Source of the DNA: Lineus longissimus
Lineage: Eukaryota > Nemertea > Pilidiophora > Heteronemertea > Lineidae
Length of the DNA stretch: 64,000 nt
Direction: 5' to 3'
Assembly: GCF_910592395.1 (NCBI RefSeq)
Contig: NC_088311.1
Location: 872,501 to 936,500, forward strand
The notes beneath the pieces are model-generated. The model ran no database searches, had not been told where the DNA came from, and saw only the letters and a program-made list of their open reading frames with translations. Shown here one piece after another: positions 27,201 through 37,875 of this stretch. The translations under genes and the position numbers were made by a program. Position 1 is the stretch's first letter; every line of letters starts with the position of its first letter.

Positions 27201-30200
27201 ATTAATTATCACCATTGCTGGACCCCATTCATGATTTTATTAGCGTCATCTAGTTCAGTGAATGCGGCGGAGATTGCCGGGTGTAGAGAGGCATAGATGG
27301 TAAATATGCCAGCCATTCTTTAGAGCATGATATTGCTGATAGAGACCACTACGCACCATATATGTTAACGTAAACTTGGAGAAGTGACTTAACCAGGATT
27401 GCCTCACAACCCTATGCTGATCCTATGCTGATCCCCTATCCCTGTGTCTGCCCATAGAGGGTGGTGTATCATGCGCCCCAATATCAATATCTCATAAATT
27501 TAATGAGTTTCAGATTAAAGTTGTCAAGTAAACAAACATGCCTTGTTTACTCTTGGTCTTGTCTAGTCCAAAGAGACTGTCGATATCTAATGGCTTATTA
27601 AACACTGGCGTGCAGGGCAAAGCCACTTCTTCTCGCCGAGTGGGCTGCTGCTGGCTTCATATCAATCGCTATGGTGATGACAGAAGATGGAGCGATCTGG
27701 TAGTAGGTTGTGGGCAGGTTGTCAGCAAGACTTTTTTAATCATTTACTATAGGCCGACGATGACAGGCTTCTTGTGTTTGATTGCCTGGGTTGATTTAGG
27801 ATTTGTATTACTATGGCAATGGGTGTGATGTGATATCATCTTCCATTCACCTCTGCTGCTTGATGGTGACCACTTATAACTATAAGAGGGAAATACATCC
27901 CTGTGTTGGGGAGAAGTTCTGGGTAACAGGTTTTGATAACCAAAATGTATAAGGATGCATTGTGGTTTCGTGGTTTCAAAGCAGATTTGATGAAATCGAC
28001 CTCTGCACCAAAACTTTTCGAGTTAGAGATGAAAATGTTGATATTAGTTCATCCTTGTACAACTTTCATACAACAATTCTCGACAATTGAGAAGCTGTCT
28101 GTCCAGATTATCGGTGGCATGTGGTTGAGTGCTAGCGTTCATGCCGGGCTGATGGTTTTAAGGCGCATCGATTGGACAAGATTTGTATTGGAAAGAACGA
28201 ACGCTAACAGCATATTTGGCTGTCGGTAGCAAATCAACATTCACCCCTCACAAGACAACTTATAACAGGTTACAATCTCCATAGAAACAGTGTGTTTCCC
28301 TGGCATTGAGTGGCACTTTCTGGTGGAAAGATTAGTACTTGAATACCTGCCGAGTGGTTGGTTGGGCTGATAGGGAAGGGCCAGGTTAGCAGTATAAAGT
28401 TGGCATTAAGTCCTCTTGTTTCATGGTTCATAAAAACTTCTGTCTCTGTTCAATACCTATCCAACTTCTGTGACAAAAGAACTTCAAAAAAGGTGATATA
28501 CTACACCTTAATGTAAAGGAAGAAGAAAAAATGAGGAGAAGACATATAAAGTGCTAAGCCTTTGGTAGCTTACACGTTTATTGTCTCAGCTTTCAAACTG
28601 ATAAAGGTTCACCCTGCTCTTATGGTGGCAATCTAACATGAAGACAATATCGGAAAACAGATTAACACAATCTGCCTATCGTTCAGTATAAGCTCTGTGG
28701 AGGAGGGATAATGGTAATAGGGATTTTACAGCAAGAATTGCCAACTGGGTTTTTTTCATGAGCAGATGATATCAGTATTTTGGATGGATTTCTGCGTGGC
28801 ATCAGCTGTTGTTAATAGGTTATGCTTACAAGGTGGGTGGGGGGGGGGGGACTTCGCAATAAACTATGACTTCATTTAAACTTTCAGGGCCATTTGTGTT
28901 CTGACATTGGGGAAGCCTGAACTCCATGTTGCCCTTGTCTGGTAATCCATTCCCCACCCCTGATGTCAACATTGGGGAAGCCTGAACTCCATGTTGCCCT
29001 TGTCTGGTAAGCCATTCCCCACCCTGATGTCAACATTGGGGAAGCCTGAACTCCATGTTGCCCTTGTCTGGTAAGCCATTCCCCACCCCTGATGTCAACA
29101 TTGGGGAAGCCTGAACTCCATGTTGCCCTTGTCTGGTAAGCCATTCCCCACCCTGATGTCAACATTGGGGAAGCCTGAACTCCATGTTGCCCTTGTCTGG
29201 TAAGCCATTCCCCACCCCTGATGTCAACATTGGGGAAGCCTGAACTCCATGTTGCCCTTGTATGGTAAGCCATTCCCCACCCTGATGTCAACATTGGGGA
29301 AGCCTGAACTCCATGTTGCCCTTGTCTGGTAAACCATTCCCCACCCTGATGTCAACATTGGGGAAGCCTGAACTCCATGTTGCCCTTGTATGGTAAGCCA
29401 TTCCCCACCCCTGATGTCAACATTGGGGAAGCCTGAACTCCATGTTGCCCTTGTCTGGTAAGCCATTCCCCACCCTGATGTCAACATTGGGGAAGCCTGA
29501 ACTCCATGTTGCCCTTGTCTGGTAAGCCATTCCCCACCCTGATGTCAACATTGGGGAAGCCTGAACTCCATGTTGCCCTTGTATGGTAATCCATTCCCCA
29601 CCCTGATGTCAACATTGGGGAAGCCTGAACTCCATGTTGCCCTTGTCTGGTAAGCCATTCCCCACCCTGATGTCAACATTGGGGAAGCCTGAACTCCATG
29701 TTGCCCTTGTCTGGTAAACCATTCCCCACCCTGATGTCAACATTGGGGATGCCTGAACTCCATGTTGCCCTTGTCTGGTAATTCATTCCCCACCCTGATG
29801 TCAACATTGGGGAAGCCTGAACTCCATGTTGCCCTTGTCTGGTAAGCCATTCCCCACCCCTGATGTCAACATTTCAGTCACACTATAAACACCACTAAAC
29901 CATTTGCTCCCTGACTCATCATCCTTATCATTCCAATACGGGATTCAGCAAATCTTTCTCCATTTCCTGCGCTGGTCGTCAGCGCTTTAATGCTCTTCCG
30001 TTTGTGATTATCGCGTTGTGTCGGTTAAAGATGAGAGGCATAATGGCATGGCTGGTATATGGCATAAGGCAAGAGACAATGGGTCAGGTGTAATGGCGTG
30101 GGCCAGGAGTTAATAATGGGCTAGACATGTGGGAGTATGACATGGGTCGGGAGATAATGGGCCACAGGTGGAATAGTCGTCAACAATGTTTACTCAAAAG

Positions 30201-33200
30201 CAGTTTTATGTCCATCTCAGATGTACATGTACTGTATGTGAGTCGTGATGAAACTTTAAGAAAAAAACATGAACTTATCACAATGCTTTTCTAGGCTGAC
30301 GTTTTGCAGTGGATAAAAAACGATCCAATAATTTGCACTCAAGATGACTGATCGGTCCGTTATATCGATCATTATCTGAGGTTGACATTTCTGTACCCAT
30401 TATCTCTCGTCAATCAAGTGTCTATTTGCTCTGCTAATGGTCGTAATTCCCTCTATTTACATATGGAGGAAATATCATCATTGTGCAACTTCTGCTGCTG
30501 TGTGGGATTCAAGGGGACATTTACTGCAGTAGTTATATATTTGACTGTCGTTATAACCTGCACTTAATTCCACGCAGAAGAAGAACCACAACTCAGAAGG
30601 CTTGTTTCCCCTCTTTGTCCATCTCAGTGGGGGGGGGGGGGTCTGTTGGCAAAACCAGACACCAGGCTGAAGACAGCTCAGCGGGTAGTTACATAACTAC
30701 TGATACGTGGTCCTTGATGACGTCTTACTGGCTCTGACCAGTTAGACCTGTAACTCAGTTTCTAACCAAACGTAAACCGCTCCACATTTTGGATGTATTG
30801 CACGTCTGCTTCCTCCTTCCTCCAATCACTCGTGTTGAACCTCCGTGGACCAATCTCACAGATTGCTATGTCAAGTGATTGTGATCGAGATTCCAAGTGT
30901 TTATCGAGGCAGAAATCAAATCTGCTCTCTCATTTCATGGCTGCGCTAATAACGTGAGAATGAGGCCGACTAATCTAGTCAACGATACTTCATAGACTCA
31001 ATGTGGATCTATGAGGTGTTTTTGTATCCTTCCTGCTTTGCGTAGATACGCTGCATTGAGGAATGTCACCAGTATGGTTTGTGTTCTTTATAAAAAGGGC
31101 ATGGCATACATGTACAGGGCCAGGTGAAAAGTTTCTGATTCATGTTCTTCTCGTCAATCAGAAAAACGATATTGGCCAGGAAAGGTTATATGGGATCGGA
31201 AGGGGCTTAACCGTGGCAAAACTCTTGCTCTGTGTATACCCTTTTTACATCTCTCTTGGTCAGACTGAATCCTATTCTCTATAGACAAGGAGACCCAAAG
31301 TGGTTGAAATCGTTGTTTACCAGTGTGTGGGAAGGCAGTAGACTAAGGTATGTTTACAAAATACCTCTTTGTATAACATCATATCTACCGGTATTCCAGC
31401 CAGTGTCATACCAAGTGAAAACTCTTCACTATTCATTGTGTTTTCAGGACGGCTTGTCTCTAGCTTAGATGTGGCCGACCTTTAATGAATAAATAATGCC
31501 ATCTGTCTGACGTCCGCCGCTCTTTGTCTTTCCAGTTTCGTCCCAACCGAATATGGAGGTGAACCAAGCTCCCCGCAAGATCAAGGAGGCGTTGGATCAG
31601 CCCAAGACACTTGGCATCGAGGTGATATCAAGTAAAGCAACAGTCTCTGTGAATGTTGATGGAACAACGGTGAGTGGAGGAAACATCTACTTAGTATAAC
31701 TGGTAAACTAAACGATTGTCTAATTCAAAACTTTGATACGCATTCTGACCCTCATGTGATCGCACAACCTCATACCCTTGGCTCCACCACACTCATCCTA
31801 GTTTGACGTACATAAAGATACATGATACAAGATACAAGGTAGCATTGTCCATCACAACCTTTGATGGATCATTGTGCTTGTGTTGTAATCTGAATATGAT
31901 AGTTAAGCAACAGAATGCCAACCTCAGCAAAGCCGGCAGAAAGGTGATAAACCGTCATTGAGCTTGGGTGTTCTCCTCTTTCAGATTCTAGAGAATTCTA
32001 GCGATCTTGGCCGGGGAATTCATGTCCTTGTGCTCAACCAAGCTACGGTAAGACTTGCCACGTGCAGGCTCAGTTAGTTTAACCAGACATGGAAAGAACA
32101 CAACACATGCCTATTGAAGTCGAATCTGGTAATGCTAGAAAGAAACTCAAGAAGTTAAGGCAGTGGTTGGAGACAAAGGAAAGGAAATTTCAGATTGAAT
32201 ATGGAGGTTTTGTGAAATATGTATCTGGTAGTTAGACAGTCTTGTATTGTTTCCAGGGTAGTGTAATGGCTCAACGAATCTTTGACACGTACTTGACTCA
32301 TGAAGACGAGGCCATGGTGCTATTTCTCAATATGGTCTCCGAGGGAAGGATATTGATTATAACCTTGAAAGTGAGTATCTTGTTCTGATTTCTTCATCAT
32401 CTAGAGGAAATCTCCAGCAAGAAGGCACAGCTTATTGAGTCAAAAGTTGATAGATCAATTGTAGAATTTTCACAGCTTTTGAGAATTTGTGCACGAAGTT
32501 AACTCTTGCCTTAAATTCATTTAAAGCTTGGCTGTTTTTTAGCACAGTGCTTACTTTGGCTGAAAGTTGTTGTAAAGCCCTTTGGTGTTTCTCTCCAGGA
32601 TGAAGGTACATTCATGATGAAACCACCCACTAGGCAGGCCCTGAAAAATCTCGGTAGTGATAATATCCAGACTCTGAAGTGGAGAGACATGTGGGCGTTT
32701 GTTGTTAAGAAGGGCGGTACAAAGATAGCAGAGGGAACTAGTAAAAGCGCTGAGTTCCATAGCTGGGGACCACCAGTGAGGTTGAGGGCCGAGGTGCCGC
32801 TGGTTCCTATTGAAGGTAAGGGAGGGCGGCATTGCTTGTCTTCAGTTATCAAAACCACAAATATGCCGGGAGTCCATCCTCTTAAAGCAACATGCTCCTG
32901 CTGTCACGACTCACATGTAGTCATGGATGTGAGGCCAGAGTAATAATGCCCTGAAGCTTAGCATGGGTATGGTCAAACCTCTCTTTTGGTTGACATTTGA
33001 TAGAGCAAGGCACGCTAGTTGACCTGGTGTGATGAGGGGCTAAAAAGCTGACTTGAGCCATGCCCAATAATGGCAACTAACTTGCCCTAGAAAGTGGTGG
33101 CTTGAGCCAACAGACAGTTGGAGAGAATATGGGGAATTGAAATCAAAAACATTTGTTTTGCAGAAAGTGAATGTCAATGGCCTGATACGGCGGTGAACAA

Positions 33201-36200
33201 GCGACGACGAGAGTTCTGTTCCAAGTGGGAGGGATATGGAAGTGTGTGTAGCTGTAAGGATCCGGCCCCGCTAGATCTCAGCGCGGACCCAGTAAGTTCT
33301 CTGCTTTCTATCAAAGCAAGTCATTTGCTGCATTATTGGCTGAAGACTGTGCCACTGGGTCTTTGCTAGAAGTGGTCCAGCAAAGAGAAACCTTAACATT
33401 CCTTTACGCTCCATGTAGAGGCCAAGTCCATGGCAAAGGTCCAAGTCTTGGCCATGAAGTCCAACATGATGGTAATGTTGTACTAGAGATATTTGAAGGG
33501 AGGTCCTCATGTAGAAAGGTTGATGGTAGGTGCTGTTAAGGTGGGGCTATACACCTTTCCAGAAATGGGGCGCTGAGTGTCCGAAATAGTGATGTCATAA
33601 GGGGAAACTAGGCCTTATGGTGGAGGGACAAAGGAGATAGTCATGGTTGACCAACACACTTGAATGCCTTTGATGACGGACAAGGGGGAAAAGTTAGTTC
33701 CAATGCAAGCCAACAATTTCGGGAAGCATGTATAAACTGTTGAGACCAAACAGGGTAGACTATGTATGAATCCATGTAACTGAGTTGAAACATAACCTAT
33801 TCTCTCTACCATGTGGCAAACAGTGCTGAAGCTAACTCATATCCTTCATCCTTCTGCTTGAGTCCAAGCACTAGGTCTGGCTAGAAGATCTGAGTGACGA
33901 ACTCGGCACCAAGGCTGTCATCTGGGTTGCAGCCGACTTCTCTCATCTCATCTACCATCATCGTGACGTATTGTTTCTTGCAGCTCCCCAGTAGTAATAT
34001 AAATGACGTCCCAGTTGTTGTCGTAGCCAGCAACCGACCCCAGTATTTATACCGGATGCTGCGGTCCCTCATGTCTGCCACTGGTGCTTCTTTACACATG
34101 ATCACAGTATTCATTGATGGCTATTTTGAGGTAGGTTGATGCCTATTGAACAAAGTCTTTGATGGAATTTCAGTCAATGTAGATGAGCTTATGATGGAAG
34201 TCATACTACTCGGAGGCACTCAAGTAATGGGCATAGAATGTCAACTTACATGTTTTGGGGCAAATTGTTGCTTTTGGAAACGTGCTGCATATCACTTGAG
34301 ATTGGCATCGTCAGTCTCTCTGAATCGCAACTCAAATGTCATTCAAATCACATTCTTGTTGCAGGAACCAATGGATGTAACACGGTTGTTTGGTTTGCGG
34401 GGAATTCAGCATACTCCATTAGGAACAAGGACAGCTCGGGTCACTCAGCATTATAAGGCCTGTCTCACTGCTACATTTAATCTTTTCGCAGTAAGTCAAA
34501 CACCTACTGATATGCCAAGTTCGCTTCAAATATTCCTAACCAAAATCATTAAATGAAGCCAGGTCTTCTGTTGTAACAAATCATTTGCGGAAACAGGACA
34601 TCATCTGATAGGAAACATAATACAAAACTTGCCATGAGATTCAGCCTTTGTCAGTTATAACAGATGTGGCATTTGAATTCTTGCATAAACCTGGCCTGAA
34701 CAGTGTACTATTATCTTACTCATTGTGTTTTCCTCCGTCCTTCCAGAATGCCAAGTATACTATCATCGTGGAAGAAGATTTGGACATCGCCCCCGATTTC
34801 TTCAGGTAACTATCTTGTCTCAAGTCATTATGCAATAGACCAATCTAGATTGAGTGTGATGTGGATTAAAAGTATTCAGTTGACAACAGAAGTCATCAGC
34901 CACATTTATTTAGCCACACTACCTGCCGCTGTAAACAGCACTGGAGAATTCCAAGCATTTGAGCTAATTAACTGTCATGATGTACTTGTCACCTTAAAGA
35001 AGATTGCCAACGGATCCTCTCCTTTTCTTTCAGTTACTTCAGCCAGACACTTCCATTGTTAGACAAAGATCCCTCCATATATTGTATATCAGCTTGGAAT
35101 GACCAGGGTTATGAGCACTCCTGTAGTGACCCGAGCCTGATGTATCGGGTCGAGACGATGCCGGGCCTCGGCTGGTTGCTCAAGAGGAGTCTGTATAAGA
35201 ATGAGCTGGAGCCTCGCTGGCCCACGCCAGACCAGGTGAGTCAAAGTAGTGCATTCAAACAAGGGAGAGACAAGACAAAACGTTGATCCATGCATTCATA
35301 TCATCAACCGTGCCAACACGTTTAACTTGGATCAAGTTATTAAGCTCGTTGTAATTGAATGTATCTCCTGGCCAGGCATTGGGAAGTGTTGTGAAGGATA
35401 CCTTGTATGAATCATAGTTGACTATTGATTGACTAATTGATATCTACAGAATTGCTATGAGGATGCTACACTTGGCTGGGGCCATGTTGTGAGCAATCTT
35501 TACTGAATTGATGCCATTTCATGACTTGATGTTTCCAGCAATGGGACTGGGACATGTGGCTGCGCCTGAAGTCGAACAGGAAGGAGCGAGAGTGTATCAT
35601 CCCAGACATCTCCAGGACATATCACTTTGGTGCTAAAGGCCTCAATATGAACCCATACTTCCAGGAAACTTACTTCAAAAAACATTCTTTAAATGCTTTA
35701 CCATATGTCACGTTAAAGGATGTTGATATGTAAGTTTACTGTAAACGAATCTGCGTTGTTTCGGTCCCTATACTTGTCATGTGTGATGAGAGATGCATTC
35801 AAGTTCATACTTAATAAGATGTTATTCAGTGCCTCACACCTACGCCGAGTAATGACTCATCCAGGTAGCCTTCTAATGCAAAGTGGAATAATGCATTACC
35901 TGATGCTCAAGGAAATCCTCTCTACCTAAACTGAACAGCTCATAAGCTGATGTACATCTCAATCAATGGAACGTCCAATGTATGTGACCTGTGTGTAATA
36001 CATGCATGTTTATCCCTTATTTCAGGATGGCCAAAGATAAATACGAAGATCTCATTAAAAAGTTAATAACCTCGTCCACAGTGCTGGATCATCATAAAGA
36101 TGTGTGTGGTGAAGGCTTCATTCCTGAAACAAAAGTAAGTGTGAGAGAAACTCTTTCTGGGCAAACCTGTTTCAGTACTAGATGTCTGCTCTAACATAAA

Positions 36201-37191
36201 CAGTTGACCATGAACCTTCCTGTTTAGACTGGCACACAAGTCCAAACCATCCAGAAGTGATGCAGGCACTCTTGATAACTAGCTGTCTGAGTTGTACTGA
36301 TAACCACAATTGTGAATTAAGCAATATTTACCTTGGCAAATATGAGATCTGAAAACATTTTCTTCTTTCAGGATAAAACTTATAGTTTGTATATCCAAAT
36401 GGCCAATACCACCCACTACACTAATTGGCAACATATAGCTAAGGTGAGTTGTTATACTTGCTTTATAGGTCTGTCTACCCTTCTTCTGTCTTCGGTGAGG
36501 TGTACATGTCCATCAGTTGTAATAATGATCAATTTTGTCAAAGACACTTCCGCTGAATCCTCTAATGCACGTCTCAGCTCACTTTGTCGGATGTGATGAA
36601 GGCTGGTATATATTCTATTTTCCACCAAAGGAGCAGTCATCATATCTGTTTTAACGCTAAATCGAACGCTCGGAACACCACAGCATGTGGTAAGATTTCA
36701 CATCAATTTGCACTGAGGATGACATTGTCATACTATGCCTTTATCTCTTCAGTGTCATCATTTATGGGACTTGGATGTACGAGGTTTTCACAAGAGCATG
36801 TGGCGATTCTTTTTAAAAGGCAACCACATATTAGTGATTGGAGTTCCAGCATCACCATATGCGTAAGTCAACAATATCGCCAGTTCAATTCCCTGTGACG
36901 TATTGTAATTGGCAAGTGTTAGAGCCAAGGTAACATTGATCATATCTGCTGAAGTGTGGGATATTGTGATCTTGGTCTTTTGGAAAGGTAATCACATCAA
37001 CAGAAGGTCAGTTGATAAACAATGGCTAATAATCAGTCTAATTCCTGACATCCGCAGATCCCAGTTAATATTGTCATCCAATGCTAACAAGAAAACCTGG
37101 CATATTTCACATTATTTGTCTTTTGTCTTTCAGTATCAACAAACCTCAGAACATACAACCTATTGCGTTTAGTAAAGCAACAAAATTATAG
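15075..37191 (+). CDS. POMGNT1: protein O-linked-mannose beta-1,2-N-acetylglucosaminyltransferase 1 (16 coding exons)
   Basis: Complete gene. The coding exons are 15075-15200, 19533-19629, 31536-31669, 31985-32047, 32257-32370, 32599-32815, 33164-33291, 33984-34130, 34365-34490, 34747-34805, 35034-35235, 35539-35729, 36026-36134, 36372-36443, 36753-36862 and 37134-37191. They total 1,953 nt, or 650 residues plus stop; the human protein is about 660. All junctions are GT-AG and phases join without a break. The protein is a type II Golgi membrane enzyme: basic cytosolic tail, one membrane segment (about 43-61), a stem/carbohydrate-binding region (about 90-250) and a GT13 catalytic domain (about 295-635). 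EDLD at 394-397 is the metal/sugar-nucleotide site, and WDWDMW at 473-478 belongs to the active-site region. It transfers GlcNAc from UDP-GlcNAc in beta-1,2 linkage to O-mannose on alpha-dystroglycan-type proteins. The ATG at 15075 is the first after an in-frame TGA. Family identity is by recall of vertebrate POMGNT1 and is strong across every exon. Confidence 0.95.
15322..15400. repeat. short tandem repeat, 31-bp unit, about 2.5 copies
   Basis: CCAGCAGTGTTTAG recurs at 15322, 15353 and 15384, so the unit is 31 bp. It lies in intron 1. Confidence 0.85.
15675..15753. mobile_element. 79-bp TA-flanked miniature inverted-repeat element
   Basis: The element begins CAGTGGAACCCCTGTAAC and ends GGCGTTCGACTG. 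The reverse complement of the end starts CAGTCGAACGCC, and both arms continue to GACCAC. TA flanks each side (15673-15674 and 15754-15755), as expected of Tc1/mariner/pogo-type insertion. The arms make up nearly the whole element, so it is non-autonomous. Superfamily placement is inference from the TA duplication and CAGT ends. Confidence 0.75.
17470..18251. mobile_element. 782-bp non-autonomous TA-flanked DNA element (pogo/Tc1-like)
   Basis: The left end reads CAGTAGAACCTCCC and the right end GAGAGGTTGTACTG, whose reverse complement starts CAGTACAACCTCTC. TA lies on both sides (17468-17469 and 18252-18253). Both subterminal regions carry repeated GCGGACACCTCT words: 17489-17592 on the left, and 18183-18210 with its inverse near 18225 on the right. 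No transposase frame is present; internal frames are short. I read it as an internally deleted or miniature element mobilised by a transposase encoded elsewhere. Confidence 0.8.
19533..19629 (+). CDS. POMGNT1: POMGNT1 coding exon 2 (membrane segment)
   Basis: The acceptor TGTGTTCCAG ends at 19532 and the donor GTATGT starts at 19630. It encodes residues 43-74. [19 protein letters not shown] is the single signal-anchor segment, followed by DTSQKL, which parallels LDTRRAI in vertebrate POMGNT1. The exon ends one base into codon 75. Confidence 0.88.
19630..31535 (+). other. POMGNT1 intron 2 (11.9 kb)
   Basis: The largest intron of the gene. It holds the 64/65-bp minisatellite at 28900-29876 and two poly-G runs (near 28840 and 30630). 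I found no nested gene: open frames up to about 100 codons on both strands have no family resemblance or splice support. Confidence 0.8.
28900..29876. repeat. minisatellite, 64/65-bp unit, about 15 copies
   Basis: The landmark ATTGGGGAAG recurs from 28906 (28971, 29035, 29100, 29164, 29229 and so on). Spacing alternates 65/64 bp in the first part and is 64 bp later; the extra base is ACCCC versus ACCC before TGATGTCAAC. Each unit has complementary TGGGGAA and TTCCCCA arms. Long minus-strand open frames here arise only because two units sum to a multiple of three. Confidence 0.95.
31536..31669 (+). CDS. POMGNT1: POMGNT1 coding exon 3
   Basis: The acceptor CTTTCCAG ends at 31535 and the donor GTGAGT starts at 31670. 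It encodes residues 75-119, the stem region. [20 protein letters not shown] matches the family's DVEVYSSRSKVYVAVDGTT region. Confidence 0.95.
31985..32047 (+). CDS. POMGNT1: POMGNT1 coding exon 4
   Basis: Residues 120-140, in phase on both sides. It contains [13 protein letters not shown], nearly identical to vertebrate POMGNT1 and typical of the ILEI/PANDER-like stem domain. The acceptor is CTCTTTCAG and the donor GTAAGA. Confidence 0.95.
32257..32370 (+). CDS. POMGNT1: POMGNT1 coding exon 5
   Basis: Residues 141-178. [19 protein letters not shown] is almost identical to the vertebrate stem domain. The acceptor is TTTCCAG and the donor GTGAGT; the exon is phase 0. Confidence 0.96.
32599..32815 (+). 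CDS. POMGNT1: POMGNT1 coding exon 6
   Basis: Residues 179-250 and one base of codon 251. DEGTF and [13 protein letters not shown] match the second half of the stem domain. The acceptor is TCTCTCCAG and the donor GTAAGG. Confidence 0.96.
33164..33291 (+). CDS. POMGNT1: POMGNT1 coding exon 7
   Basis: Residues 251-293, the linker into the catalytic domain. [19 protein letters not shown] and [14 protein letters not shown] carry the conserved cysteines of the family. The acceptor is TTTTGCAG and the donor GTAAGT. Confidence 0.97.
33984..34130 (+). CDS. POMGNT1: POMGNT1 coding exon 8
   Basis: Residues 294-342, the start of the GT13 catalytic fold. [13 protein letters not shown] and [11 protein letters not shown] match the nucleotide-sugar-binding first strands. 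The donor is GTAGGT; the exon is phase 0. Confidence 0.97.
34365..34490 (+). CDS. POMGNT1: POMGNT1 coding exon 9
   Basis: Residues 343-384. [18 protein letters not shown] and [16 protein letters not shown] are near-identical to vertebrate POMGNT1. The acceptor is TTGTTGCAG and the donor GTAAGT. Confidence 0.97.
34747..34805 (+). CDS. POMGNT1: POMGNT1 coding exon 10 (metal-binding motif)
   Basis: Residues 385-403 plus two bases. It contains [15 protein letters not shown] at 394-397 is the DxD-type motif coordinating the divalent metal and UDP-GlcNAc in this family. The acceptor is CTTCCAG and the donor GTAACT. Confidence 0.97.
35034..35235 (+). CDS. POMGNT1: POMGNT1 coding exon 11
   Basis: Residues 404-471. 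[12 protein letters not shown] and [13 protein letters not shown] are hallmark GT13 strings, essentially unchanged from vertebrates. The acceptor is TTTCTTTCAG and the donor GTGAGT. Confidence 0.97.
35539..35729 (+). CDS. POMGNT1: POMGNT1 coding exon 12 (active-site region)
   Basis: Residues 472-534 plus two bases. WDWDMWLRL (from 473) includes the acidic residue region proposed as the general base in GT13 enzymes; [15 protein letters not shown] follows. The acceptor is GTTTCCAG and the donor GTAAGT. Confidence 0.97.
36026..36134 (+). CDS. POMGNT1: POMGNT1 coding exon 13
   Basis: Residues 535-571. [19 protein letters not shown] and the C-x4-F-P motif (CGEGFIP) align with the C-terminal part of the enzyme. 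The acceptor is TTATTTCAG and the donor GTAAGT. Confidence 0.94.
36372..36443 (+). CDS. POMGNT1: POMGNT1 coding exon 14
   Basis: Residues 572-595 ([10 protein letters not shown] ... TNWQHIAK), matching the family's HTYVAFI ... TTWTQLAK. It is phase 0 on both sides. Confidence 0.94.
36753..36862 (+). CDS. POMGNT1: POMGNT1 coding exon 15
   Basis: Residues 596-631 plus two bases. [17 protein letters not shown] and VIGVPASPY are strongly conserved C-terminal GT13 sequence. The acceptor is ATCTCTTCAG and the donor GTAAGT. Confidence 0.96.
37134..37191 (+). CDS. POMGNT1: POMGNT1 coding exon 16 and stop
   Basis: Residues 632-650 and a TAG stop at 37189-37191. [12 protein letters not shown] follows the ASPY end of exon 15, as KKPPSVTPI does in vertebrates. 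The acceptor is GTCTTTCAG. Confidence 0.92.
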
Positions 37192-37875
37192 CGAAACGAC
37201 TGCTAGGTTTTTATGACATCATATCAGCAGTGTTCATACGTCCTGTGATGGCATTACCCATCCATTTTTAATCGTCGCATACTGAATTGCGGCAGTTCAG
37301 TGGTTCAGGGAATGAGTATGTAGAGCAGGCTTGCTCCAGTTCTTTAAAAGTGAAAAGGAAGCTGTACTGATTCATGGAAACCAGTCCTGTTCTAAGGAGA
37401 TGAAAGGCTTCACAAAATGTTGACGGTTTCTTGGCGCTGATATTGTTCTCTCCAAAAACATTCAATATGAATTGGACCACTGATGTAATCAAGGGTCATT
37501 TTCACACATTGGAGAACTTTTCAGATTTCTGCAGAAATGGTCACATTTTGACCTGATCAAAACAAAGGTGTCATGGACTTGATCTGACTATGGGAGCATC
37601 TCTTGTCAGTTAAAGCTAAGAGTTTATTCTGATGAGAGATGATGGAAGTCGTTTAAGGTGCTAAAATTCCAAAACAAGTGTGAAAATGAATCCTTTTATC
37701 ATGAAGTGTTGTGTGAGAGGTCGGGAGAGAAATGTGGCATCATCTTAGCCATGTTGAAGATGAAACAATAATGCCCCTGTACTGGTACTGTACACAGAGT
37801 GGGGGACTCCAGGTGCTCTTCATGTGGGGGTTTTGTATAAAAGTATAAAATAAAGTTTAAGAAATAACAATAATT
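37192..37875 (+). other. POMGNT1: POMGNT1 3' UTR with candidate poly(A) signal
   Basis: AATAAA at 37849-37854 is the first consensus poly(A) signal after the stop and would give a UTR of about 0.68 kb. A second plus-strand AATAAA at 44763-44768 lies beyond the retrotransposon insertion, so a longer alternative UTR cannot be excluded. Confidence 0.55.

Noticed and set aside
28884-29487. Long minus-strand open frames with repeats of [13 protein letters not shown]
   Set aside because: They translate the 64/65-bp minisatellite. Two units happen to sum to 129 bp, keeping the frame open. They lie within a POMGNT1 intron and have no splice support.
32517-32858. Minus-strand frames of 93-113 codons
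   Set aside because: They are antisense to POMGNT1 exon 6, which is clearly coding on the plus strand.
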